A stretch of DNA of 64,000 nt from Pomphorhynchus laevis (GCA_012934845.2 WNNJ02003831.1:62001-126000), one strand, 5' to 3'; positions 34,590 through 47,459 are shown, numbered from the stretch's first letter. Notes: a model not told the origin generated them from the sequence alone. Translations and numbers: made by a program.

Positions 34590-37205
34590 AAGAAAAACAA
34601 ACAATACTCAATATTTTTCTTGTCAACCACTGGTGCGCATGTCAGGTCGTGGAGGCAGTGCACGAATCAAACTACTCCAGACATCGCGATCCTTGGTGAT
34701 AGACCAGAGTTATCTTTCAGATAGCCCAAGGCGGTCTTAGGCCAGTTTCGAAATTCGATCTCTCCACCTGTACCGAGGTCTACCTCGAGGTCTCTTTCCA
34801 GAGAGTCCGGCCTGGAAAACCCTTTAACAAAGGTAATCCCTAAAAATTCTCAGAACGTGTACTAGCCACCTCAGCTGACTTTCTTCGATGTGGAGAAGAA
34901 ACGACTTAACTCCGAGTCCATACAGGATGACCGAATTACTACCTTATCTCTAAGGCTAAGACCGGCCATACCGCGAAGGAACCTCATTTCGGTCGCTTGT
35001 ATCCGAGATATTATTCTTTCGCTCATAACCCAAAGCTCATGATCATAGGTTAAGATAGGAACTAAGATTGCGTAGTAAACCGAAAGATTCGCCCGATTAC
35101 TCAACTCCCGCTTCACCACGACAGACCTGTACAAAGAACGCATTGCTGCGTTAGCTGCACAAATCCGCTTCTCAATCCTTTTGATGTTCCTGCCGTCCCT
35201 CGAGAACAATACCCAAGATACTTAAAATCCTCCACATCAAGAAGAACCTTCTCTCCAATCCAGATTGACATTGGCAACTGAATCCGAGGCGAGCACATAG
35301 ATACAGTCTTGGAGGTACTAACTGACATCCCTGCCGCTTGGCATTCCATCGTGAATCGATCTAGTAGGCATTGCAAATCCTCAGGACAAGAAGCCAACAA
35401 GACAACGTACTACAAAAAGCAGAGATGGTATCCTGATGGAACCGAACTGAAGATCAACATCCGTCAGAGCAGCCCGTCTCGAAATTTTGTCCATGTAAAC
35501 GAAGAACAAGAGTGGAGACAAAGGATAACTTTGACGTTGCCCAACGCCTACTGGAAATGATTCAGACTTCCTACCTAGAACACAAACACAACTCAATCTT
35601 TGTTCATACAGAGAAGCCACAACTACCCAAAGATAGTGTGGTAATCCATATTCCCTTAGTATATCCCGAACGTCTCTCGCGGAACTCAGTAGAACGCCTT
35701 CTCCTAATCTACAAAACACATGTAGACCGGTTGAGCGAACTCCCAAGATCGTTCAAAGATAGTTGAGAGAATAAAGAGCTGATTCGTAGTTCCACGACCT
35801 GGACGAAAGCCGCAATGTTCATTTTGCAACTGTCCCTCAACCATAGGCCGTATCCTTAACTCAAGAATCCTAGCGAATTGCTAACCACTTTGGCTAAGAA
35901 GAGTGATGCCCCGATAATTGGAACATACTCTTCGGTCACCTTTCTTACAGACCGATACCACCACTCCAGTTCGCCACTCACTTGGAACCTTGCCCCGACT
36001 TCAATGCTACGTTGAAGATTCGTGTTAGCTACTTCATGCCAACAACCAAGAATTTTTTTATGTCAGTCAGCATAGATCCTCTCTTGTCATAGACAGTTTG
36101 ATGAGTTTTCTGCTTTCCAACATGAAGGTTCCTGATTGTCATCCAGAACATCTTTTAAGCTGACCTATAATGAAGTTCTAAGTGCTCTCCAAACTTCTCC
36201 CAAGCCGCCTTCTTCGCTTCAGTAGCTGCTCGAGCTGAAACTCTTTTTGCCTTTCGGTACTTGTCTACAGCTTCTACTGATTTATCTGACAAAGTTGCCT
36301 TATAAGCCAGCTTCTTCTGTTGGACAAAATCTCTAACTGTTGGTGTTCACGAAGGAGTTCGAGTATTTCCTTCGCGACAAGCACCTAATGCCTTCGAGCC
36401 ACCACTTTTCACAGTTGCTTCGGCAAGCGAGGATCTAAACATCTCCCATTCCTGATCAATGCTCATCACCTCTTCTGTTAACCGAAAGAAGTCCTCCCGA
36501 ATGTAGCCAGAAAAACGTTTTTTTGATAGAAACATCTGCTAAACGCTCACAGCACGCCCTCACACAACGTTTGGGTTTACCAGGCTTGTCTAGCATCCGG
36601 TTCTGCCATCGAAGTTTACTAACTACAAGGTAGTGATCGGTTGACAGCTCAGCTCCTCTCTTCACACGAGTGTCTTGAGCATTACGTCGCAGATCAGGTT
36701 AAACGATTACAAAATCTATCATTGATCTTTGACTGAGTAATCTTGATGCCATGCGAATCTATGGATCTCGTTATGTTCAAAAGTGGTGTTGGTTATGCAC
36801 AAATTGTTACGCGAACAATAGTGCAATAATTCAACACCACTCGCATTTAGATTAGAGAGTCCGTTCCTCCCCAACACTCCCTTCCAAGTGCTACTGTCGC
36901 TACCAACATGAGCATTGAAGTCGCCAATAGAACGAGGGAATCTCCAACAGGAGTACTATATAGCAGAGCTTGAAGATCTTCCACAAAGACTGCGTATTCC
37001 GAGATATTGTTGGTTACATACGCACACACAACAGTTATCCCCTTTCCCTCTTTGACTATATGTCTTAAAGACGCCAACCTTTCGTTTACTGGGACATTAC
37101 ACGTTCATACACGAAGGATAGTCCGCTTCAGATATTTATGCCTCTTTCGCTGTCTCCGTACAACTGTCTGGTCACACGGAACCCGACAATGAAAACTCCT
37201 CCGGT
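34590..37205 (-). mobile_element. LINE family C (RTE-like), decayed
   Basis: An APE-type LINE read on the minus strand. The endonuclease lies at 37200-36850 (LRHIVKEGKGITVVCAYVTN, with a decayed GDFNAHVG region). A linker follows at 36665-36347. RT is at 35746-35113 (CRLGEGVLLSSARDVRDILR, SPLLFFVYMDKISRR, then ECQAAGMSVSTSKT, LDVEDFKYLGY). The C-terminal domain is at 35209-34871 (IEKRICAANAAMRSLYRSVV, LTYDHELWVMSERI, RFLRGMAGLSLRDKV). The invariant FADD box is destroyed. The same family occurs at 60246-61550. The clade (RTE/BovB or a relative) is inferred from motif style only. Confidence 0.8.
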
Positions 37206-37209
37206 CATT

Positions 37210-38560
37210 GGTGAGTTGAGGAAAAAATCAAATACTCAATTAATGGAGAAGTAAATATCGTAAGTAAATAGGATAGTTCAGCAGATGTACTAATGGCGGC
37301 ATTGTTCACGTATCTATTTGCAGCATCGTGATGTAAACGGGATCAAGCTGGGGCAGCAACGACTTCCTCGGGCAACGAATCCCACATGCTAATTCCCCTC
37401 CTTGACAATCTAAATATTTCTGGTAATCTGCAACATTGAGATTTATACAAGACTCTACTATGTCCCCGCAACAACCTACCTACCCGACTAGTGATTACAT
37501 CAGTGGGATAAGTCACCGCATCATTCGACATGTGCCATAGATAAAGCATTTCTAAAGCTATGAACCTATTAAGTATCGACAGCATTATAATACGACGAAG
37601 ACGGGCATGATAATCACTACCACCTAAGGCAACACAGAGATTCAAACCCCGCCTAAGAATTTACTCCAGGTCTAATATATATGACTTTATATACAATATA
37701 ATGCCCTAGTAGCTTTACCTAGAGTGGAGCCGGTGTTCAACTCTGTTTTTAAGGATCGATGCACAATAATACCTAAATCTTTATGTTGAGACCCTTCCTT
37801 AAAAACAGTATCCAATATAATATCTAAGAGTTTCAGACGGGCCACCAAATTGCATGAATAAATATTTGTCAACATTTAACATTCGCATTAATTGGACAGA
37901 GAGTTCAAATCATTTTGTATCGATACTAGATCAGCAGGACTTCTAATGATCGACTAAATCTTTAGATCCTCAGCAAAAGTTAGATGCGATCATAATAATC
38001 GTAGCGAGGGGCCAAATGCTGTTCCTTGCAGTACTCCTGAATTAACATTCACCGAGTCAGAAAGCACACCTCCTACACAAGCTCTAAAATACCTATTCAA
38101 TAGAAATTGCCTGCCCCACTCGCAAATGTATAAATGGAGCCCAAAGTGATACAGTAAGGAGACAATGCCGTCATGTGAAACTCTGTCAAAGGTTTTTGAA
38201 AAGTTAATGAAGACTATATGAACCTGAAACTCAGCATTCAAAGCATTTGTTCATTTTCCATGCACAGTTGGTAGATTTGTTAGGCACGAAAGTATAATCA
38301 TGAAACCATGTTGAAAATCTATCAATAGAAGATTACAGTTCAGATTATCCCTGATTCTACTAGCAATGAGTCTTTCTAAGAGTTTGCAGAATACACTGGT
38401 CAACCTTATGGACTGGAAATCCGCACAAAAGCTAGCAGGATGCTTTTTGGGAATGGGTACCACAATTGCACATTTCAAACTGTCATTAATCCAAGATGTG
38501 TCTAAGCTATATCTCAAAAAATAGAATTAAACGATCACTAAGCAAACCTAGCGAACGTCA
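37210..38560 (-). mobile_element. LINE family A (subtype 2) relic
   Basis: A minus-strand copy of the same subtype as 5610-9895. RT starts at 38558 and passes RYSLDTSWINDSLKCAIVVP and PKKHPASFC at 38517-38430, then CKLLERLIASRI and FQHGF. Next come VFINFSKTFDRVSHDGI at 38230-38160 and SGVLQGTAFGPSL at 38020. The catalytic box region near 37990 is decayed. The C-terminal parts are QHKDLGIIVHRSLKTELN (37800) and LSRRGISMWDSLPEEVV (37390). The element breaks at about 38558, where a 12-bp fold-back is found. Confidence 0.75.
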
Positions 38561-38574
38561 GTACGTTCGCTAGG
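38547..38574. repeat. 12-bp fold-back at a LINE 5' break
   Basis: CCTAGCGAACGT at 38547-38558 and ACGTTCGCTAGG at 38563-38574 are perfect reverse complements with a 4-base loop. It sits exactly at the upstream end of the minus-strand LINE relic. Confidence 0.9.
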
Positions 38575-38711
38575 GTTCTGAAGATGAAGGGGCAATATTG
38601 TCTGCTCTCGAAAATGCAAACGAATCGAGCTTCATACCTAGTTCAACACCATATAAACTTCAAGTGAACGAACGCAACAACGATGTGCAATTGGAATATC
38701 CTTACAACTAA
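38574..38711 (+). other. Orphan coding-like segment, 45 codons, possible exon
   Basis: Directly after a TAG that could serve as a splice acceptor, an open frame of 45 codons plus stop reads GSEDEGAILSALENANESSF, then IPSSTPYKLQVNERNNDVQL and EYPYN. It is GC-richer than its surroundings and has an ordinary amino-acid mix, unlike the random AT-rich frames nearby. I recognise no domain. It could be the last exon of a host gene whose upstream exons were displaced by LINEs, or a fragment of an unknown element. An AATAAA lies near 38971. Confidence 0.3.
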
Positions 38712-39009
38712 AGTCACACTGTTTGTCAGTAATCAAAGCTTAGACTAAGAAACTATCAGCTAAATGTTGGGCGATAAAATACGGTTTGATTAAAGTCTCA
38801 GATGGCGTTTGAACTGGTTAATTGTGGTAACAAGAGTTCTGTTGTTTCTTATGACAAAAACTACTATTTAATATTTTATTCTTAAATACGGTGTAAATGA
38901 TCGCTCTATGTGTATAAAGTTTAGGCGAAATATTTTATATAATTGACTTATGCAAAGTTATATAATTAACTTTAATAAATGCAACTCCTTCTGGTAGCAT
39001 AAAATAAAC

Positions 39010-40800
39010 ACTTCATTCAACTCTAAGTCTCTCTTGCATACTTTTAACTCAATCATTTCATGCTCCTCTTCGTCTTGCAACATCAATCCCCATGCTTATT
39101 CGCTATTTATCCAGACCAAAGTATCCACGTTGCCCTCTCACAATCCCGTCACCATTATCGCCTCGCCTTATCAACCCGGATCTCTTTAATCTTCTCCCTG
39201 TCTCACCTGCCGAAGTCTCATTTGTCCTCATGCCATTTCCCAACAAAACGTAACCTGCCGATATCCTGTCTAACCCCATAATTAGATCCATATGCTCATC
39301 GATATCCCCTTTCCTAACCACTTTGTTTAACTCGTCCATCCGAAGTCGTATCTTGCCTTCACATTGGAAATACACCATCTTTCATCTTCCCTTTAAGCAA
39401 GAATCGCTCGACCCCTCCCTTCTTTCTTTCGCCACATTTCATTCATCCCTACTCTTTCTAAGCTCCTATAAAGCATCATCTTAATACAGATCAACGTTTA
39501 TCTTTCTTCATCCAATCTGTACCCTCCTTTCTAATCCGCTTTCCGCTATAATCACTCCACAGAAATCCCATGCATAACGTTTACAAGGACCTACTCATTT
39601 CTCGTGACAAGGCTAAATAGTGTTATCATCTCCCTCGACATCTCCTCCGCCTTCGACATCGTCGACCACTCCATCCTCCTTTCTCGACTTCGTTATGATT
39701 ACGGCTTTTCTTCCTCCTCCGTGGCATGGTTTGCCTCATATCTATCCGACCGTTTCTTTCGCGTCTGTTCTAATTCATCTTCCCCCCTCCCATCCCTATC
39801 TTTTGCGGGGTCCCACAAGGTTCAGTCCTAGATCTCCTGCTTTTCTCTCTTCTGCTTGACGATATCTCTCCGTTTATTAAACCTTACTCATTAAACGTCA
39901 TGCAATACATCGATGACATCCTCAAATATGCTCATGCACCCACCCATCGCATACAAGATATTGCAATTTCTGCCTCAAAGTGTCATTCTTCTATCTACAA
40001 GTGTCTCTGCCATCTTTATCTCGTTCTAAGTCCAGACAAGTCCAAAATATTGACCATAGTCCACAATACTCCATATTGTGGACTATGGTCAATCATCACC
40101 ATAGTCCACAATCTCACTTTCTTAGGATTCAATTTATATGATCACCTTTCTATTAAACCCTTCGTCCGCGACAAGGTCTACTCGTCTAACTAAATTCTCC
40201 GTGGCATTGGCCGTATCCGCCCCTTATCGACTTCCGTTCTTGTATGTCTTTTCTTTCATCGCTTCTTTATCCTAAAATCGATTACTGCCTCAGCCTTTTC
40301 GTCAATTCTCCAAAATACATCATCCTACCCTACAACGCATTATAAACTCCGCCGTTCGAGTGCTTCTACGTCTCCGTCGATTTAACCACACATCCACATA
40401 TCGTGCCCAACTCTACTAGCTCACCATCCACATCCGCATCAAACTCCGCCTTCTTCTCGTAACTTTTCGTCTCATCGCTGTCAACTCCCCATCGTTCATC
40501 AACCTCCCTTTCTTAGGCGATACTAGCTTTACCTCTCTCTATCGCTGCGTTCCCGTCATTCCATCTTACTTCACGTTACCAATTACTCTAATAACTATGG
40601 TCTCCGATCCTTTCTCGTTGCCGCTCCCCTCGCCTGGAATCAGTTACATCTCGACGTCCGCTGCGCTCCCTCTTTTATTACATTCAAATAACTCCTCCGT
40701 TCCCACTTTCTCGGCACATGATTTAGACTTTTGTTTTTTCTTTGTGGTCATGTTAGCGTGCGCCAGCACCTATTTGCCACGTAAAAATATATCTTTTTTA
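39010..40800 (+). mobile_element. LINE family B copy with a templated insertion
   Basis: Begins in the linker upstream of the RT (LLPVSPAEVSFVL and PFPNKT, about 39190-39250), then SLDISSAFDIVDHSIL at 39635-39680, SYLSDRFFRVCSNSS, a GSHKVQS-frame version of the PQGS motif at 39815, MQYIDDILKYAHAP (39900; catalytic YADD changed to YIDD) and the C-terminal domain to about 40690 with many breaks. The family 3' UTR motif ends at about 40790. Around 40050-40115 about 100 bp of the normal text is replaced by inverted and direct copies of a neighbouring 17-bp block. Confidence 0.8.
40050..40115. repeat. 19-bp fold-back plus direct copy inside LINE B
   Basis: TTGACCATAGTCCACAATA at 40050-40068 pairs perfectly with 40074-40092 across a 5-base loop. 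The core ACCATAGTCCACAAT appears a third time in direct orientation at 40099-40113, where the normal LINE B sequence resumes. Confidence 0.9.
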
Positions 40801-41329
40801 ACTTATTGGGAAAGTCCTTCATTCCGGTTTTATTATAAGCTTTAAGGAATAAATTCAATTAATAAATCAATTAGTACTAATAATGAATCAGTGCTACATT
40901 TTGATATATTAGACCTAAATGTTTCAGGTAGTAGCAAACTGTCCCGAATTTTGTTTCATGTGTTTTACGGAATAAATGCCAGCTTTTTAAATCTTTTAAA
41001 GCGAACAATATAGGCTATTGCGCATTGCAAATGATAGTTTATATACATGGTATATCTTTAGTGAGGACCTGGGCATATTACTGCTCTCGAATCATATCTG
41101 GCCTGTTGTGTGTCCTCATTCGGTCCATATAAGGTAAATCATAGATTACAGTATAGATTATAAAATATACATGTGCGTGAAACAAAACTGTGCTAATTTT
41201 ATTCTGAACGACGTTACGCTACTTTTGTATTGATATATGTTCGTGATGCCAGCTTCGAGTAAAGTTAAACACCAACATGTGGTGTTACTCCGGTTGCCTC
41301 AAGATGTTATCACACGCTACGGACGTTGA
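40801..41329. other. Unassigned stretch between LINE B and hAT relic
   Basis: No recognised family. A plus-strand open stretch of about 48 codons near 40868-41010 (ISTNNESVLHFDILDLNVSG) looks mildly coding-like but has no identifiable domain or start. Confidence 0.4.
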
Positions 41330-42580
41330 TAACGAGTGTTATATTTTAATAAGACAGTGACTAACAAGTATTTCTTAACGGAAATTAATGTTAATCCTTT
41401 ATATTTGATTTGTGATATATATGTCGTTGTGATAAAAAAATACAATTTGAATAGCCACTACACTACTAACCACGAGGATAAATACATAAATCGTCTGGAG
41501 AAGATCGCACAAATGTGTCTGATGCGTTTTACTAGCAAAATTGCAAACCCAGTAAAGAATATTTGCTGAACAAGAGAAAAACAGCCGTTAGGAAAATTAC
41601 AACTTTCGAACGGATAGTTTATTAAGAAATGCTTATTGAACTCGGTTAAACTGATGTGCCCGGAGAAAAAAGCGCATTTGAGATCGCACTCTCCTGACGC
41701 ACTATGACGAGGCGGGTTGATGATATCGCTGAAACCTAAAGCTTCAGCTGAAAAATAGCTGCATACAGACATGCTATTTTTCTCTGGCTTTGGACGAGAG
41801 TTGTTATGTGCATGATACCGCTTAGCTTCAGTCTCTTAGAAGGAATAACTGCAGACTTTCATATTAGTGAGGCGTTAACCTAAACATCCAGTCAATGAAA
41901 GGGCCAAACACGGGTAATGACTTATTCAAAGAGGTAAATAAATGGCTGGATAAGTTAGGACTGAAATTGAACAATCTGGCAGGTGTGTCAACAGATTATT
42001 GTCAAAATATAGCAATGAAAAATTCCAGTCCTTTAAATAGACTATAGAAATGTGTCATATAAGTGACATCGGATACCACTATTCTGTCCTGTAGCTCAGT
42101 CTAGGCAATGTATTGTGAAGTGTATGGGACCTGAGATAACAGATTTAGGATTTCTGTGTAAATAAAAAACATGACATTCCAGAGCATTCGAATTAGAACT
42201 GGGTGATAGTCATCAGATTTTTTATAGATGTAACTGCACTAAAGAATGAGCTAAATGTCAAATTGCAGTGCAAGGAGCTTGCAGTTCGTGAAATGTACAA
42301 TACTGTGAAGGCTTTCATGAGAAAGTTGCATCCTATATCAAGCCAAGTGAAGGAAAACTTTCTGATCAACTTGCCAACACTATAGAAGGTCACACCATCT
42401 GCCAATCACCTCCACAAATACTCAGCTATGTTCGAAGCACTACATGCAGAGTTTTGAAGACGATTTCAAGATTTCAAAACTATTGAGAATGAAATGCACA
42501 TTGTTTCTTCTTCTTTCAACTGTATTGTGGATAATGTTCTAATTGTTGTTTAGATTTAATTGTGTGACCTGCAGTATGAA
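41330..42580 (+). pseudogene. hAT-type transposase relic, ZBED5/GTF2IRD2-like
   Basis: A decayed DNA-transposon transposase on the plus strand. The N-terminal part at 41336-41569 resembles the BED-type finger region (KYFLTEINVNPLYLICDIYV, then KKYNLNSHYTTNHEDKYI). A second block near 41650 reads KLMCPEKKAH. A third at about 41895-42030 reads MKGPNTGNDLFKEVNKWLDK, then LAGVSTDYCQNIAMKN, matching the GTTTGxDIF...VTTDGAPAM block of this family. A fourth at 42203-42385 reads FIDVTALKNELNVKLQCKEL. The order and spacing are those of ZBED5/GTF2IRD2/SCAND3-type proteins. Stops and frameshifts separate the blocks, so it is dead. Terminal inverted repeats were not found by eye. Confidence 0.75.
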
Positions 42581-45029
42581 ACACTTCTAACAGAGTACTT
42601 CAGGAAAATGATTAAATCCTACTCAAAGAAAAACTATTTGAAATAAGTCCGTTAACTTTTTGTGAACCCCTTCTCAAACTTCCAATGAATAATACGCCAA
42701 GGGCCTGTAATTTAAAGCTTAAATGAAGCATATCTACACTTTTAAACGCAAATTTGAACTATCAAGTATATATCATGTAATTAAAAGCTCCATTTTACTT
42801 TTTATTGTGGTACAATTATAAAAAATAATTATACTAAGCCAATGTAACTTTCGAAATTTATTGCGTATAATACTATTGGATGTGGATATATTGAGCCTGA
42901 TAATGCCAGCTATAGAAATCCAAAAAAATAATAATAAAATGTCAATATTTTTGTAACGCAAATTCTGATTATTAAATTAAATAACTAAACAAATCCTGTT
43001 ACATACTTTTCACATATTTACATCTGTTTTCACGATGACATTTTCAACGTTGCCTAAAACCAAAATTCGATCGTATAGCGTAACGATTTGATGCGAAATT
43101 AATTGCGTGTATTTCTTTTTGGAGATAATTATATACTCAAAGTACATGAGCCTGTGTTTTGACGCGATTTTCTAAGTCTGTGGGCAAGCATATTTTGAAA
43201 TACACACAATATATATCTTGTTTATTTTTAAAGTATGGACCCACCTACGAAAAATGTATCTAGTAATAAATGTACCTGAGTAAATTCAGAAAAGACCGAT
43301 TTTAGGTTATAGAATTTTAAAATCAACGTTGTGCTCGACACTAATTTAGTATAATCTCAATAATCATTTTTGTTTTGAAATTATCGTATTTTTAAGATTG
43401 AGGTAATAAACGAAATGCTTATCCGCCGCCAGTTCGTTCACTACCATGTCTGTAGTCCATTTTTAAAGATTATTTTCAAATATTTATTGTTTTTGTATAT
43501 GTTTTTTAATGAGTGCTTTTTCATTGTTTATTGCCATTACTTTGTCAAATTTCATTCTAAAATAAAAAATTTTATCGTCCTAATAAGACTATTAATATCG
43601 CCATATATGTAACAGTAATTATTCAGGTCATTCACAAGGAATTTCAATACCAATTTCATACCAATGACAAGTTCGTCGCAAATTGTCATTAGATTAGATT
43701 ATGAAAAATGAAAAAGAAACCTCGTTCAATCAAATATGATAAAATGCAATAACCTAAAATAAGAAAAAGACAATGATTGCTGAATAAATTGTGCTTTGCT
43801 CAGCGATGTAATTCAAATTAAATAATTAATAATAATGATCAAGATCATTTTTAAGCAAAATTCATCAATTCTAATGGAATAATAAGTTATTGAATTTTGA
43901 TATGCAAAACACAAATCATAAATTTTTGAATATGCTTTTCATAAAAGCGTATTAAAAATAAAATCCATAAATATTACGCTTTTCATAAAATTCTCAAATT
44001 TTCTTTATCAAAATAATGCGTATTTTATATAAATAATATATTTTAGCTTGTTTTTTTTGTTTAAGAATGACTTTCTTCTTAAATGATAATACAAATATTA
44101 TAGAATATAATCACGTGAACAGTAAAATCAGTAAAATATAAATTCTAGACCGAAATTGTTATTATTTATAAACTGGAATGAATTTGAAGAATAAAAATAT
44201 CATTTTCTAATATTAAAAGTTCAGCAAAATTTAAATATAAATTGTATATATTATAATATTTTATATAATATATTATGTATTATAATATATTGGCTTAGTT
44301 ACTAACCTTATTACCGCATTACGAAGTTTAAAAATAATTATAAATGTGTATCATTTGTGGTTTTATCATCTATCATTTAAATTATGAAATATTTTAAACC
44401 TAAATACAGCGTGTTAATGATAATTTCGTGATTTTTAAGTATATTTATATAGTTTTAGTATTCACATACCAATGAATTTGTTTCTCCTGCACGATGCTTA
44501 TCCAGTAAAAATGTATTACTTAATTATCATCAAACAACAATGTTTCGACCAGTCCCTATTCAAACTAAGCAAAGTCACAGAGTCTAATCCAAACGTCGTT
44601 GTTTTGAATATGCAAGCGAATTTTTAAATGTCTTTTTATTTGATGACGTAATAACTTTTTTAAGTTTTGTCATTCTTAATTCACAGTTAGTGCATTTTGG
44701 TTAATTTAGTTTCAACTTAAACTTAGATTTCGACTAAGAGTAATATGATTACAAGAAGGGAGATGTGATTTTTTAGTTTTCTTCTTAGTAAATTACGATA
44801 CATTGATATTATTTAAGTGTTCGATTTCATTAATATATACAGCATATCAATAACGAATACATATTATTCAGTACTAACGAGCACTGATTTGATCAAACGG
44901 TTAATACTGCATACTGAATTTTGAAATGACATTACATTTTATAAAAAAATTGAAATTTATTAGTAATTAAATCCATAATGAAAATACATGTGAAATTAAT
45001 TAACTAAATTTATTCAAATAACAAGAGAA
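42581..45029. other. AT-rich gene-free stretch
   Basis: About 2.4 kb with no supported gene. Short frames at 42773-42961 (minus) and 43415-43612 (plus) are composed of hydrophobic and AT-codon residues and have no domain. Confidence 0.6.
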
Positions 45030-46630
45030 CTAAAATTTATAAGAGGAAACACATCATTAATTGATACGAGGAAGCACATTAATTTTTGCTATGATGTGTT
45101 GGTTCGATAAACAATAGGCGAAACCTGATAACATATCAGTTCCTCTTAATGACCTCAATATTTATTCTAACACCTAACATATTAACTTTTATCCTATTGA
45201 TGATGATATAGTAAGTTATAAAATTCTTTTTAAATATCCAAAAAGTCTAATGTTAAAATTTATTGCGAACATTAAGCAACCAAAGTGTTTGCAACGTAAT
45301 TCTAAGTACTTGCGGGCTAACCAAAGGTTTATTAAAAAGTTGATTTTTATGAAATTTAAAAAATGAAATTAAATAAAGTAAATAAATTAAATTAATCTGC
45401 TATATAATCATATCAGGTAACTGAGTCTACGTATATTAAATTATTTATAAATAAAATATAATGATAAATAAAAATTAAATAATTGAATAATTATAAATAA
45501 TTTAAAAATTTTATATAATATTTCATATAACTTATATCAAGTTAAATAATATAATATTTGTTAATCGAATTTAACAGATTTCCAAATTTGATGATTTATT
45601 AATGCCTAATTTCGATACGCACTAGTATCATCTTCAGTGTATTGCATTTTTTATCTCAAGTTTTTTTTCAAACTTGGAAATAAAAACTGAAACAATATGA
45701 CTTTTAAACTTTTTCAATATAAATTATTGCTAAAGTTTTATTATAATAATAAAAATAATTATTTATTAAATAATTAAAAAAAATATTTAATTATTTAAAA
45801 TATTAAAAATAATTATTTATTTTTATTCTAATTTATTTTTATAGTAGTTATTTAATAAATATTTTTTATTAAATAATATTTTTATTCTGCAAAAATATTT
45901 CGTCATTTAATATTTTGTCATTAAAAGTGCATAAATTGTTTTGAAACTTTCAACTATTTTCTTTCACATAAAGGTTTTTATTATAAGAACTATTTTTAAC
46001 AAAAAGGTTTCTAAAGATTTCAAAATATGATCAAAGTTTTTAGAGTGAAAGCAATCTCCTATTAAATGTATTTTAAAATACATTTAATAAAAGCAATCGG
46101 TTACGATAAATGATTTTATTGATAAAAGCTCTTGGTTTTCTAAGCTTTGGAATCAAAATCCAAGGAATTAACAACAGCTAGGATTCGATTATTCATTAAA
46201 GCAATCGATAACCATTGTTTCAAATGATATAATTATGGCGGGTCAATGGTACAATAATTACCCCGGTATTGACATAACCACATATAGGCTAAAAAGTCTA
46301 CATATTTTATATTTATCATTCAATATGGTAATTTTTGTTACAAACTTGAACTGAATTTCACGAGCATGGAATATATTTAAATAGGTTAATTACCATTAAA
46401 TTAGATGCATTTTAGTGGTCAAAACTTGATAGCAGTTCATCCATATAACTTATCATATTAAATCTTATATATGATATATTGTTTATTAATTAATTTAAAA
46501 ATTTAATTTAAAAAATTCTTATCCATTAAAAATCTGAATTATATAAAATTTTAAGATTAAAATATTTCTATTTTTAAATTTATGTATTCTACAAAATACG
46601 TAGACTCTCTGACTAATTTAATTATCTATA
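45030..46630. repeat. Diverged R1 copies in AT-rich DNA
   Basis: An R1-like core lies at about 45035-45190 (+) (GAGGAAACACATCATTA, GGCGAAACCTGATAAC, ATCAGTTCCTCTTAATGACC). An inverted R1 3' end lies at about 45400-45560 (-) (CAGGTAACTGAGTCTACGTA). A further diverged copy is at about 46410-46630 (+), with AACTTGATAGCAGTTCATCC at its front and ATACGTAGACTCTCTGAC at its end. A perfect 30-bp palindrome is at 46060-46089. No gene is seen between these. Confidence 0.55.
46060..46089. repeat. Perfect 30-bp palindrome
   Basis: TATTAAATGTATTTT followed immediately by AAAATACATTTAATA, with no loop. The short word GCAATC occurs on both sides. Confidence 0.9.
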
Positions 46631-46759
46631 GTTGACTGATAACTGATCTAATTGTCTATATTTGGTGTTTAAATGTTCCCCAATCTAACGGCAACGGTTA
46701 TCAGCATAATTAATCTATCAAGTATTTATCGTAACTTCACGATATGGATTTAAATATAT

Positions 46760-47120
46760 TTTATGGATAATAAATAATATACTTTGTATTAGAATAAAAT
46801 ACTAGATAATCGAATTTCTCCGCTGTTATGTTGGGTCGAGGAATAGCGGTCGAAACCTTAAAACACAGCAGTTCCTCCGGATGACTTATAATCCTTAATC
46901 TGATTGATCGTCTTTTATTTTTTTTTTCGATTCATAAAAATTGACGTTTATTTTAAATTTCAATTTTAAATTTATAATTTTAAATAAACGCTTTATAATA
47001 AAAAAACGGAAAATGTTTAAGCTCGCATTAAAATTTTAAAAGTCATAAATTGATATAAATATGAATTGTATAAAATATTATATAATCATTTATTATTCAT
47101 CTTTATTTTTGATTTATTTT
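46760..47120 (+). repeat. R1 dispersed repeat copy
   Basis: Starts TATGGATAATAAATAATATA and CTTTGTATTAGAATAAAATA. The first hairpin is deleted, but the core is present (CTGTTATGTTGGGTCGAGGA, AATAGCGGTCGAAACC, AACACAGCAGTTCCTCCGG). The base change in the CCGC/GCGG pair keeps pairing possible. The end is not sharp. Confidence 0.7.
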
Positions 47121-47459
47121 ATTTATTAAATTCCTTTAGTGTTAAGTAATTTTGGTATCGGTATTTACCCATTTGGATTTTATATTTAGATTTTTTAAGG
47201 AATTTAATGTTTTACTTTTGATAGTCAAATCACTCGCATTATAACTCGCATTATAATCTTGCGCAGTTCAATTATTACCGAACGAATTCAAATTCGAAAT
47301 ATCATGCCTTCCCGTGACCCTAATGGGCGTGACTCCAACATGCATTGGTGTCACGGGAAGTTGTGATTCTTTCTGATTTCAAATCTTCAAGTAATAAAAT
47401 TGGATTTTTTAGAGCATTCGCACAGTTTACTTTTAATAATGTCTGCTCGTCTTCATTAT

